37,405 bases of DNA from Caldilineales bacterium (GTDB lineage Bacteria; Chloroflexota; Anaerolineae; J102). The stretch lies in NCBI GenBank assembly GCA_013360575.1, contig JABWBG010000007.1, forward strand, positions 1 through 37,405. Reading direction: 5' to 3'. The position numbers and the translations under genes were made by a program. Position 1 is the first letter of the stretch. Each line of letters begins with the position of its first letter. This document shows, piece after piece, positions 1 to 7,773 of the stretch. The notes under the pieces were generated by a model. The model ran no database searches. It was not told the origin of the DNA and was given only the letters and a program-made list of their open reading frames with translations.

Positions 1-342
1 GGCCGTGGCGGTGGCGGTGGGCGGCGGCGGTGTGGGCGATGGGGTGTCGATCAGCACCAGAGTGCCCGGTTTGGGGGTGGCTTCGGGCTGAAATTGCTGC
101 AACGAGGGCAGGACAAACTCGCCCAAGGCCCAGATCCCGGCCATGATCAAGCCCAGCAGCAGCGCCTGCCCCAGCAGCCGGTAGACACGACCCAGCGCCA
201 CCTCTTTTTCCAGGGGAAAAATGGCGGCGCGGCGCTCACGGCGGGTGCGCAGGGCCGAGCGTAGCAAAACCAACGCCAGCAGCCCGATCAGACCGTAAAG
301 GTAGGGGGCGTTGGCGACGATGAACTGGACAAAGACAGTCAT
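1..342 (-). CDS. Membrane protein, C-terminus cut by window edge
   Basis: The first 114 codons of a minus-strand gene are visible, from ATG at 342; the rest lies beyond the left edge. The protein opens with MTVFVQFIVANAPYLYGLIG, a hydrophobic segment (about residues 12-27), then a basic stretch rich in Arg (RSALRTRRERRAA). A second membrane segment follows (about 58-76, LLGQALLLGLIMAGIWALG). The last visible part is Pro/Thr-rich (TPSPTPPPPTATATA), typical of an extracytoplasmic linker. This suggests two membrane spans with an exposed linker leading to an unseen domain. It starts 9 bp after the stop of the purine nucleoside phosphorylase gene on the same strand, so the two are probably cotranscribed. 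I do not recognise the family. Confidence 0.6.
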   Translation of the reverse strand, partial: MTVFVQFIVANAPYLYGLIGLLALVLLRSALRTRRERRAAIFPLEKEVALGRVYRLLGQALLLGLIMAGIWALGEFVLPSLQQFQPEATPKPGTLVLIDTPSPTPPPPTATATA

Positions 343-351
343 GAAAGGGTC

Positions 352-1212
352 TCAGGGCGACGCGGCTTCATCCCAACGCGCCAGCATGCCCTGCAACAGG
401 GCGATCAGCCGGGGGGTGATCAACGCACCTGCGGCCAGCACCTCTTCGTGCGAGGCCTCTTGATCGGTGTCGATGGCGGCAATGGCGGCGTTGGAGATGC
501 CGGAGAAGCCCAACACACGCATGCCGCTGTGCCGCGCGGTCACGGCCTCGTTCGTGGTGCTCATGCCGGTGGCGTCGCCGCCGATCATGCGCAGGAAGCG
601 CACCTCGGCGGGGGTCTCGAAAGCCGGGCCGGCCAGCCCCACATACACGCCCCGGTGCAGGGTCAGGCCCTGCGCGGCGGCGACAGAGAGGGCCAACTGC
701 CGCAATCCGCGGTCGTAGAGATCGGAAAGATTGGGGAAACGGGGGCCAAGCGCGGCATCATTCGGCCCCATCAACGGGTTATGCCCGATCATGCCTACCA
801 GATTGATCTGATCTTCGATCAGCATCACATCGCCAGGCTGGTAGGCAGGGTTGAGGCCGCCGGCGGCGTTGGTCAAAATCAGGGTGTCGATGCCAAAAGC
901 GCGCATTACACGCAGGGGCAGGGTGATCTGTTCGAGGGGATAGCCCTCGTAATAGTGCACCCGGCCCTGCATGATCATCACTTCCCGCCCGGCCAGTTCG
1001 CCGATCACCAGACACCCGGCATGGCCGATGACGGAAGAAAGGGGGAAATCGGGGATCTCTGCGTAGGGCAGGCTATCGGCGTTGGCGACCGCGTCGGCAA
1101 GTGGACTGAGACCGGAGCCGAGAACCATGGCCACCCGCGGGCGATAGCGGGTGCGTTCGGCAATAAAAGCAGCAATACGCTCGTAATCTTGGCGAGAAAA
1201 CTGGTTTTTCAA
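352..1212 (-). CDS. punA: Purine nucleoside phosphorylase (trimeric PNP-I type)
   Basis: Cytoplasmic enzyme that splits purine nucleosides with phosphate to base and (deoxy)ribose 1-phosphate. The 286-residue length fits the trimeric inosine/guanosine PNP family. Family signatures seen in order: VLGSGLSPLA (phosphate loop), the HAG motif, GRVHYYEGY, TNAAGGLNP, GLAGPAFETPAEVRFLR and GMSTTNEAVTARH; the last keeps the purine-binding Glu. NAAIAA follows, and HEEVLAAG matches the family C-terminus. The usual Pro in the GMST-x-PE motif is Asn here, a mild oddity. The reading frame starts at TTG with no clear ribosome-binding site, so the start is uncertain by a few codons. It lies downstream of the recombinase gene, separated by a perfect AT-rich palindrome. 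It fits the purine theme of the 20-33 kb region. Confidence 0.93.
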   Translation of the reverse strand: MKNQFSRQDYERIAAFIAERTRYRPRVAMVLGSGLSPLADAVANADSLPYAEIPDFPLSSVIGHAGCLVIGELAGREVMIMQGRVHYYEGYPLEQITLPLRVMRAFGIDTLILTNAAGGLNPAYQPGDVMLIEDQINLVGMIGHNPLMGPNDAALGPRFPNLSDLYDRGLRQLALSVAAAQGLTLHRGVYVGLAGPAFETPAEVRFLRMIGGDATGMSTTNEAVTARHSGMRVLGFSGISNAAIAAIDTDQEASHEEVLAAGALITPRLIALLQGMLARWDEAASP

Positions 1213-1244
1213 GGCAATAACAAAAAGAGTGGAAGCGTAAAATG

Positions 1245-1279
1245 AATGATTGATGATTAATGATTAATCATCAATCATT
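1245..1279. repeat. AT-rich perfect palindrome built from TGATTAA heptamers
   Basis: Two 17-base arms around a single G form a perfect inverted repeat. The arms consist of TGATTGA/TGATTAA-type heptamers facing their complement TTAATCA. Counted from the recombinase stop codon (TAA, 1285-1287), the sequence keeps a 7-base phase. It may act as a weak terminator between the recombinase and the PNP gene, although its stem is AT-only and no clean T-run follows. The same heptamer family recurs at 21411-21475 and 28799-28829. Confidence 0.85.
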
Positions 1280-1284
1280 TCTTG

Positions 1285-2184
1285 TTACGCCCGCGGGTGG
1301 GTGTCGTCGTAGACCTGGCGCAGGTGTTCTTTGGAAACCTGAGTATACACTTGTGTGGTCGAAATATTAGCATGGCCCAACAGTTCTTGCACCTCGCGCA
1401 AGCCCGCGCCCCCGCGCAGCAGATGGGTGGCGAAGGAATGGCGCAGTGTGTGCGGCGTAATATGGCCGCTGATCCCACTCTGCTCGGCATAGCGCTTGAT
1501 GATCAGCCACAGCCCCTGCCGGGTGAGCCGCTGCCCCCGCCGGTTGAGGAAGAGCGCCCGCTCCTGTTCATCGCTGAGCAGGCCGGGGCGTCCCGAATGC
1601 AGATACGCGCCCAAGATGTCGCGCGCCTGATCGTACAGGGGCAAGACGCGCTCTTTGTTGCCCTTGCCCACGCAGCGCGCCATACCTCCCTCCAGATCGA
1701 TGTCCTCCACATCGAGGGCCACCAGTTCGCTCACCCGCAGGCCGGTAGCGTACAGCAACTCGAGCAAGGCAGTATCGCGCAAGCTGGCCGGCGAGTTGGT
1801 GCCGGGCAGTTCCAGCAATTCCTCCACATCGCCGGCGGAGAGAGTCTCCGGCAGATGTTTGTCCACCTTGGGCGAGTCCAGCTCCGACGCGGGGTTCTTG
1901 GTAATGCTCTGCTGGGCGAAGAGGAAGCCAAAGAAGGATTTGACGGCAGCCACTTTGCGCGCGATCGTACTGGAAGCATATTCGCGCTCACGCATATCCA
2001 ACATGTAGCTGATAATGTGATCGCGGGTGACGTTGCCCCATCCACGCGGGCGGTAGGCCGGGCTAAGCTGCTGGAGATAGCGCTCGAACTGACCGAGATC
2101 ATTGCGATAGGCGGCGATGGTGTTTGCCGAATAGCTGCGCTCGACCTCAAGATAGTCCAAAAACGCCTGCACGTGCTCCTGCAT
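1285..2184 (-). CDS. xerC: Tyrosine recombinase XerC/XerD family
   Basis: Site-specific recombinase that resolves chromosome dimers at dif, or a close relative. The 299-residue protein has the usual two-part layout: an N-terminal SAM-like core-binding domain (QAFLDYLEVERSYSANTIAAYRNDL) and a C-terminal catalytic domain. The catalytic set is visible: Arg in ATGLRVSEL, Lys in GKGNKERVLPL, HTLRHSFATHLL, the second His in LLGHANISTTQVYT, and Tyr in that motif. The tail VYDDTHPRA is typical of the family. I chose ATG at 2184, not an upstream in-frame codon, because AGGAGG (2191-2196) sits 6 bases before it. A good promoter lies at 2235-2263. Size and motifs match chromosomal Xer proteins rather than phage integrases. 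No dif site was identified in the window. Confidence 0.93.
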   Translation of the reverse strand: MQEHVQAFLDYLEVERSYSANTIAAYRNDLGQFERYLQQLSPAYRPRGWGNVTRDHIISYMLDMREREYASSTIARKVAAVKSFFGFLFAQQSITKNPASELDSPKVDKHLPETLSAGDVEELLELPGTNSPASLRDTALLELLYATGLRVSELVALDVEDIDLEGGMARCVGKGNKERVLPLYDQARDILGAYLHSGRPGLLSDEQERALFLNRRGQRLTRQGLWLIIKRYAEQSGISGHITPHTLRHSFATHLLRGGAGLREVQELLGHANISTTQVYTQVSKEHLRQVYDDTHPRA

Positions 2185-2234
2185 ACGGGTCCTCCTGAAA
2201 AGTACCTGCACTCACAGTCGTCGAGTGTGAAGGG

Positions 2235-2263
2235 ATTCTAACACAACTTGCCATAATGAACAA
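2235..2263 (-). promoter_or_regulatory. Sigma-70-like promoter for the recombinase gene
   Basis: On the minus strand TTGTTC (2258-2263) and TAGAAT (2235-2240) are separated by exactly 17 bases, 51 bp upstream of the recombinase ATG. Four and five of six bases match the consensus boxes. Confidence 0.55.
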
Positions 2264-2348
2264 GCCCCCCCTCCCCCCCACGGCCATGGGCCTGAAGGCC
2301 GCTGTGCTGCCCACCGCCCCGCGCAAACGCGCCCGTGGAATCACTGAC

Positions 2349-2377
2349 TTGACTTTCCTCCCCAGCCTACCTAGACT
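2349..2377 (+). promoter_or_regulatory. Possible promoter for the aminotransferase gene
   Basis: TTGACT (2349-2354) and TAGACT (2372-2377) are separated by 17 bases, divergent from the recombinase promoter. This would leave a leader of about 115 bases before the aminotransferase ATG. The -10 box is weak. Confidence 0.4.
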
Positions 2378-2499
2378 TGGGACATTGACTCCCCGTAACT
2401 GCTCAGCCATGCGCCAGCAACATGTCAGATAGACGAAAAAACCAAGTAAAAATCTCTATCGTCCCCCGTCCACCATCCACCGCCCAAGAGGTTCCCTCC

Positions 2500-3573
2500 A
2501 TGCACCCCCGTCTGTACATCCCTGGCCCCACCGAAGTTGCTGATGAGGTCCTCGCCGCCCAGAATCGGCCGATGATCGGCCACCGCAGCGGCGATTTCGA
2601 ACGTCTCTTCTACGGCATCATCGCCAAATTGAAGCCGATCCTGCTTACCGAGCAGCATGTCTACATCTCCACCTCTTCCGGGTCGGGCTTGCAGGAGGCA
2701 GCGGTGCGGAATGGCGTCCGGCCTGGCCGCAAAGTGCTGAACATGGTCAATGGCGCGTTCAGCGACCGCTGGCAAAAGGTCGCGGCCGCCAATGGCTGCG
2801 ATTCGGTGCGCGTGGATCTGGCCTGGGGCCAGCCCGCGCGGCCGGAGGAGATCGACCGCTACCTGGCTGCGGGCGGGTTCGACGCCGTCGCCGTGGTGCA
2901 CAACGAGACCAGCACCGGCGTGATGAGCGACATCGGGGCCATCGCCGCATGGGTGCACGAGAAGTATCCCGACGTGTTGCTCCTGGTCGATGCGGTTTCC
3001 TCGGCCAGCGGCGTGCGCATCCCCTTCGACGAGTGGCAATTGGACATGCTGCTCACCTCCAGCCAGAAGGCCTTTGCCCTGCCCCCCGGCCTGGCCTTTG
3101 CCGCGGTCTCCGACCGTATGCTGGCGCGGGCCAAAGAGGTGCCGCACCGCGGCTGGTATTTCGACCTGCTGGAACTGGAGAAATATATCAGCACCCACAA
3201 GACCACCCCGGCCACCCCGGCCATCAGCCTGCTCTATGCCACCGATCTGCAACTCGACCGCATCCTGGCCGAGGGGCTGGAAGCGCGGTGGGCCCGGCAC
3301 CAGTTGTGCATGGAAATGACCCACGCCTGGGCCGAGGGACATGGCTTCACCCTCTTCCCCGAACCGGGCTACGAATCCCACACCATCACCTGCATCAACA
3401 ACAACCTCGGCATCGACGTCGCTGCCCTGGTGGCGCACGCCAAGGCGCACAACCTGGTGATCGGCAACGGCTATGGCCAGCTCAAGGGCAAAGCCTTCCG
3501 CATCGGCCACATGGGCGAACTCGCCCCCATCCACATGGAAGAATTATTCGAGGTTTTGGATAGCTTTCTTTAG
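2500..3573 (+). CDS. Class V PLP aminotransferase (alanine/serine-glyoxylate type)
   Basis: PLP enzyme of the alanine-glyoxylate/serine-glyoxylate/serine-pyruvate aminotransferase family, 357 residues. It most likely moves an amino group between Ala or Ser and glyoxylate or a related keto acid. The family N-terminus RLYIPGPTEV is present, followed by MIGHRSGDFERL, the phosphate-binding turn STSSGSGLQEAAVRN, the PLP-contact Asp in LLVDAVSSASG and the Schiff-base Lys at residue 190 in SSQKAFALPPG. The C-terminus has FRIGHMGEL. ATG at 2500 was chosen because the family begins there and AAGAGG precedes it by about 8 bases; the frame runs open further upstream. Its stop codon TAG forms the first three bases of a heptamer array (3571-3619). 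The natural substrate cannot be told from sequence. Confidence 0.9.
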   Translation: MHPRLYIPGPTEVADEVLAAQNRPMIGHRSGDFERLFYGIIAKLKPILLTEQHVYISTSSGSGLQEAAVRNGVRPGRKVLNMVNGAFSDRWQKVAAANGCDSVRVDLAWGQPARPEEIDRYLAAGGFDAVAVVHNETSTGVMSDIGAIAAWVHEKYPDVLLLVDAVSSASGVRIPFDEWQLDMLLTSSQKAFALPPGLAFAAVSDRMLARAKEVPHRGWYFDLLELEKYISTHKTTPATPAISLLYATDLQLDRILAEGLEARWARHQLCMEMTHAWAEGHGFTLFPEPGYESHTITCINNNLGIDVAALVAHAKAHNLVIGNGYGQLKGKAFRIGHMGELAPIHMEELFEVLDSFL

Positions 3574-3619
3574 ATATTGGATATTTGGTATTGGGTATTC
3601 GATATTAGGTATTTGGTAT
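3571..3619 (+). repeat. Seven tandem heptamers starting at a stop codon
   Basis: Counting from the aminotransferase stop codon, seven consecutive 7-base units follow without a phase slip. The first is TAGATAT, later units follow TNGRTAT. The TAG stop is therefore part of unit 1. Confidence 0.85.
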
Positions 3620-3661
3620 TTGTCGCTTGAGGACAATTGATGGTTTTTATTTTCCAATTAA

Positions 3662-5053
<1,392 letters not shown>

Positions 5054-5079
5054 CCGCCGCCCCGCAAACCCACCGATTC

Positions 5080-5116
5080 AGGCGTGCGCATCATCAGATG
5101 CGCACGCCTTTTTTTT
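5080..5116 (+). terminator. Rho-independent terminator after enolase
   Basis: A perfect 13-bp GC-rich stem (AGGCGTGCGCATC with its complement) encloses the 4-base loop ATCA and is followed directly by eight T residues. It is the clearest terminator in the window and also separates the enolase transcript from the convergent amidohydrolase gene. Confidence 0.95.
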
Positions 5117-5132
5117 GCCCTGCTCCGGCAGA

Positions 5133-6449
5133 TCAGCTCGCCTTTGTCCACATGCGCTGCGCCGCGGCGTGCACCCGCGCCCGCATCGCCCCCAGATCCG
5201 CGCCCAGCACCTCGCCCCCGCGCACGCGCCACTGCCCGGCTGCCATCACATCCCGCACGTGCGTGTGATTGCGCCACAGCACGAGTTGGTCATACAGATT
5301 GTGTGCAGCGACGGGGGTGGGGAAGTGGGCGTCGATGAGTTGCAGATCTGCCGCCCAGCCCGGCGCCAGACGTCCAACCTGCTCCAATCCAATCGATTTG
5401 GCGCCCCCTTCCGTCGCCAGATAAAAGACATCGTGGCCGGGCATGACCTGCGGGTTGAGGTGCGCGGCTTTGTGGATCAGAAAAGCGCCGCGCATCACCT
5501 CGAAAAAGTCGTTGATGTAGCCATCCGAGCCCAGCCCCACCGTCACGCCCGCGGCCAACTGTTGGGGGATGGGGGCAATGCCGCCGCCCACCTCGCAATT
5601 GCTCAGGGGCATGTGCGTGACCTTGATGCCCCGCTCGGCGATGATCGCCCGCTCGCGGTCGGAAAGCTGCACGCACTGCGAGGCCAGCATCCCCGGGCCG
5701 GTCACGCCCAGATCGTCGTAATATTCCAGCGTGCGCTTGCCAAAATGCGCCAGCGCGTAATTCGGCTCGTGCACGCCCTCGTTGCAGTGCATGTGCGTGA
5801 GCACGCCGCGGGCCGCGCCCAGGGCAAAGGCCTGTTGGATGAACTCGGCGGAGCAGGTGAAGGTGGTGTGGAAACACATCAGGCCCTGCACCAGCCCGCC
5901 CTCGCGCCGGCAGTGGTCGATGAACCGGGCATTTTCCTGCAGCCCGAGCTGGCCGTTGGCCTTGCTCACCCGCTCGGTGGCCTCGAAGGAGAGGATGCCA
6001 CGCAAGCCCCGCCGCTCCACCACCTCTTTCTGGGCGAAGAGGGCGTCGGGGATGGCAAAGGGCGCTTCCAGGCAATCGTAAAAGCTGGTGACGCCGCTGC
6101 GCAACATCTCGGCGCAGACCCAATCCGTGGCCGCGCAGATCATCTCGTGATCCAGCGCGTCCTCGACCAGCGGCCACCAGAAATCGGCCAAAAAGGCCCA
6201 GAAATCGGACGGCGCCTTGACCAGGGGGATGCCGTGGGCCAGCACGCCGTACAAATGCGTGTGCGCGTTGACGAAGCCGGGGGCCAGCACACAGCCGCTG
6301 GCGTCGATGATCTCGTCATCGGGGAATTGCGCCCGCAGATCGGCGTTAGGCCCGATGGCAGCGATGCGGTCGCCGGCCACGCGCAGGCCGTGGTCAGCTT
6401 TCGGGGGTTCGTGGGGCGTGGCAATCAGCCAGGAAGGGAGGATGAGCAT
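5133..6449 (-). CDS. Amidohydrolase, SsnA / ATZ-TRZ deaminase-like
   Basis: 438-residue cyclic amidohydrolase, probably a metal-dependent deaminase or hydrolase of an N-heterocycle. The N-terminal beta strands (LILPSWLIAT, GLRVAGDRIAAIGP) and C-terminal segment (RLAPGWAADLQLID) form the small composite domain. The TIM barrel carries metal-ligand motifs FVNAHTHLYG, LTHMHCNEGVHEP and the Asp of GLGSDGYINDFFEV. The layout and the HTHLY...SFYDC region resemble SsnA, a protein often encoded near XdhD-type hydroxylases; an XdhD-like gene lies at 13.9-16.8 kb, which supports but does not prove that name. ATG at 6449 begins the conserved part. No ribosome-binding site is visible because a G-rich array abuts the start. 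It converges on enolase. Confidence 0.8.
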   Translation of the reverse strand: MLILPSWLIATPHEPPKADHGLRVAGDRIAAIGPNADLRAQFPDDEIIDASGCVLAPGFVNAHTHLYGVLAHGIPLVKAPSDFWAFLADFWWPLVEDALDHEMICAATDWVCAEMLRSGVTSFYDCLEAPFAIPDALFAQKEVVERRGLRGILSFEATERVSKANGQLGLQENARFIDHCRREGGLVQGLMCFHTTFTCSAEFIQQAFALGAARGVLTHMHCNEGVHEPNYALAHFGKRTLEYYDDLGVTGPGMLASQCVQLSDRERAIIAERGIKVTHMPLSNCEVGGGIAPIPQQLAAGVTVGLGSDGYINDFFEVMRGAFLIHKAAHLNPQVMPGHDVFYLATEGGAKSIGLEQVGRLAPGWAADLQLIDAHFPTPVAAHNLYDQLVLWRNHTHVRDVMAAGQWRVRGGEVLGADLGAMRARVHAAAQRMWTKAS

Positions 6450-6504
6450 GGGGCAGGGGCAGGGGGGCAGGGGGCAGGGGGGTAGGGGGGTGGAGTGGGG
6501 GGCG
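6450..6504. repeat. G-rich low-complexity array with roughly 7-base units
   Basis: Runs of four to six G separated by CA, TA or T (GGGGCAG-type units) directly abut the amidohydrolase start. The plus strand could form a G-quadruplex; on the transcript the leader would be C-rich. The period is close to 7 but less regular than the other arrays. Confidence 0.6.
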
Positions 6505-6532
6505 GCAAGATCAAGAGGAACAACAACGTGGG

Positions 6533-6634
6533 TCAAACATCAGGCGGATGCCAGCCCGCCTGCACCCAGAAACGGTTGCGCGCCTCTTCGCGGATGCGCC
6601 TGTCCAATTCTGGTGGAATGTATGGCCGCGCCAT
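6533..6634 (-). pseudogene. HNH endonuclease, N-terminal stub only
   Basis: A 33-codon frame begins MARPYIPPELDRRI and runs through REEARNR. This matches, from memory, the start of small HNH endonucleases that continue RCxYC into the first zinc-binding pair. Here the sequence changes exactly at that point to FWVQAGWHPPDV and stops, so the whole HNH domain is missing. It begins 3 bp after the stop of the 120-residue gene, the usual arrangement for this two-gene pair. It reads as a deletion remnant; the junction lies just upstream of the G-rich array. Confidence 0.55.
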
Positions 6635-6637
6635 CGT

Positions 6638-7000
6638 CTAGTTCAACGGCGCCCGAAACCCGCGCTCGACCGCAATCTTGATCGCCTCTGCCTTTCGCAG
6701 CAATTCCGTACGATATGCACGCATCAGTTTATCCAATCGCATTTGCCCAACGTAGTCCAGCCTTCCTTCACGATCGAGATGCAATAAATCACTCAATTCT
6801 ATTTGTAGATCGTTTGTCAATTCTGATTCGGCAAGTGCGCGAATTTGATCTTCGGACAGCATATCCACCGGGATTGCGGACGCGCCCCGATTCAGCCAGT
6901 CCAGCAGCACATCTTCGAAACGCCGTTGTGTGTGCAGGGCAAGTTGCTGTGCACTGGCTGTGATTTTTTCAGGCAGTTCGAGGGTGATCGTTTCGGTCAT
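6638..7000 (-). CDS. Small protein paired with HNH nucleases, antitoxin-like
   Basis: 120-residue soluble protein starting MTETITLELPEKI. The first 35 residues look like a ribbon-helix-helix or AbrB-like start (a beta strand, then a helix with TQRRFEDVLLDWL). The rest is helical and charged (LSDLLHLDREGRLDYVGQMRLDKLMRAYRTELLRKAEA). Proteins of this type commonly stand just upstream of small HNH endonuclease genes, and an HNH stub follows here. Its ATG at 7000 overlaps the TGA of the preceding small gene by one base (TGATG), and GGAGAG lies 5 bases upstream, so the two are translationally coupled. Its role, either antitoxin or accessory DNA-binding factor, is inferred only. With its partner nuclease lost it is probably a relic. 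Confidence 0.6.
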   Translation of the reverse strand: MTETITLELPEKITASAQQLALHTQRRFEDVLLDWLNRGASAIPVDMLSEDQIRALAESELTNDLQIELSDLLHLDREGRLDYVGQMRLDKLMRAYRTELLRKAEAIKIAVERGFRAPLN

Positions 7001-7194
7001 CAATCTCTCCGCTGTTGTAGGCGATGCAGAGGCAACTGAAATGATAGTACCAGGACGACATCACCCCGACGGTAGCCTGGATTTTGCTGCTTCATAGTCA
7101 TCATACACGTCCATTTCGGGGCTATCCCGGTCTTCGGCGAATGTGGTGAGACGATCTTTCCATTTTGATAGACGCCTTGTACGGCTGTGAGCAT
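7000..7194 (-). pseudogene. Small antitoxin-like gene, probably frameshifted
   Basis: A 64-codon frame starts MLTAVQGVYQNGKI, the typical beginning of small antitoxins that precede toxin genes. After residue 14 the sequence no longer resembles such proteins in this frame. A more plausible acidic continuation (LTTFAEDRDSPEMDVYDDYE) is found in another frame, which suggests an early frameshift. The start is firm: AGGAGG at 7202-7207 is 7 bases before ATG 7194. The stop TGA overlaps the start of the next gene. Together with the HNH stub downstream, this indicates a decayed TA-like operon. Confidence 0.45.
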
Positions 7195-7308
7195 GGGTTA
7201 GCCTCCTGTTGATGTCGAACACTATCATATCAGGAGAAAGTACGCTTGTAAAATCGGGCGTTTGGTCAGGCTTGGCCGGCTGTGGGATGCACGAAAAAAG
7301 ATTGGGTC

Positions 7309-7337
7309 TTGAAATAGCATCAATATCATGCTATTAT
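7309..7337 (+). promoter_or_regulatory. Strong sigma-70-like promoter with an internal palindrome
   Basis: TTGAAA (7309-7314) and TATTAT (7332-7337) are exactly 17 bases apart. The inverted repeat TAGCAT/ATGCTA (7315-7320 and 7327-7332) lies in the spacer, a likely repressor site. The promoter points right, into a MITE copy and a small ORF, so its original target gene is unclear. Confidence 0.55.
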
Positions 7338-7380
7338 GGCGACATGGTCAGGTTATTCGAAGATATATCATACTTTCTCA

Positions 7381-7523
7381 GTAACAATTCACCTTATTTT
7401 GTCATTGCGAGGGGCTATCGCCCCGAAGCAATCCCCAACGCTGATTGGCATCCGCAGAATTGACGAACAATCTTGGAGATTGCTTCTCTGCACTCGCAAT
7501 GACAGAATAAGGCGAACTATTAC
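7381..7523. mobile_element. 143-bp MITE-like element, copy 1, with 8-bp target duplication
   Basis: Non-coding element with terminal inverted repeats: GTAACAATTCACC at the left end and the complement of GTAATAGTTCGCC at the right. The inverted match continues inward through TTATTxTGTCATTGCGAG. It is flanked by perfect 8-bp direct repeats CTTTCTCA at 7373-7380 and 7524-7531. Inside, a GGGGC/GCCCC hairpin and a GAAGCAATC/GATTGCTTC inverted pair would fold a transcript into one long rod. It lies between an orphan promoter and a small ORF. Copy 2 (9528-9670) has the same length. Ends beginning GTAA with 8-bp duplications recall IS66-type elements, which is only a guess at the mobilising transposase. 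Confidence 0.88.
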
Positions 7524-7570
7524 CTTTCTCAATAATTTGGGGTAAAAACCCAAAACCCTAACGTTTTTAG

Positions 7571-7587
7571 AAACCTTTAGGTTTTTT
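7571..7587 (+). terminator. Weak AAACC/GGTTT hairpin with T-run
   Basis: A 5-bp stem with loop TTTA runs into six T residues, 27 bases before the small ORF at 7615. It could be an attenuator or terminator of the transcript from the 7309 promoter. The stem is short and AT-rich. Confidence 0.25.
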
Positions 7588-7614
7588 GCAATTAGTCAAA
7601 AAGGAGCAAAAACG

Positions 7615-7773
7615 ATGTCTCTCCTGGCGCTGCTGGCGCAATACGTGGCGCGTCATAGCGCCGGCGATGTGGAGGGCCTCCTCGCTCTCCATACCGAAGA
7701 GGCCTGCTCCCGTGTAAGCGCCTGGCGACCGCAACGTGGATCGCCCATCTACGCCAACCCATACCCAACCTGA
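7615..7773 (+). CDS. Small ORF of 52 codons with good ribosome-binding site
   Basis: The frame starts MSLLALLAQYVARHSAGDVE and ends within the 3' end of the convergent gene (25-bp overlap). AAGGAG (7601-7606) is 8 bases before the ATG, better than most genes here. The N-terminal 30 residues are plausibly helical; the tail (RPQRGSPIYANPYPT) looks like out-of-frame sequence. It may be the start of a truncated gene whose remainder was lost. The family is not recognised, and it may not be expressed. Confidence 0.35.
   Translation: MSLLALLAQYVARHSAGDVEGLLALHTEEACSRVSAWRPQRGSPIYANPYPT

Noticed and set aside
1285-2184. Xer gene as the integrase of the cassette region
   Set aside because: It lacks the extra domain of IntI, lies 32 kb away and has chromosomal XerC/D features.
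5115-6485. 456-codon frame antisense to the amidohydrolase
   Set aside because: Shadow of a gene with full metal-binding motifs on the other strand.
7209-7463. 84-codon plus-strand frame across the promoter and MITE
   Set aside because: It runs into the inserted MITE, which supplies about a third of it, and overlaps the promoter; no family resemblance.
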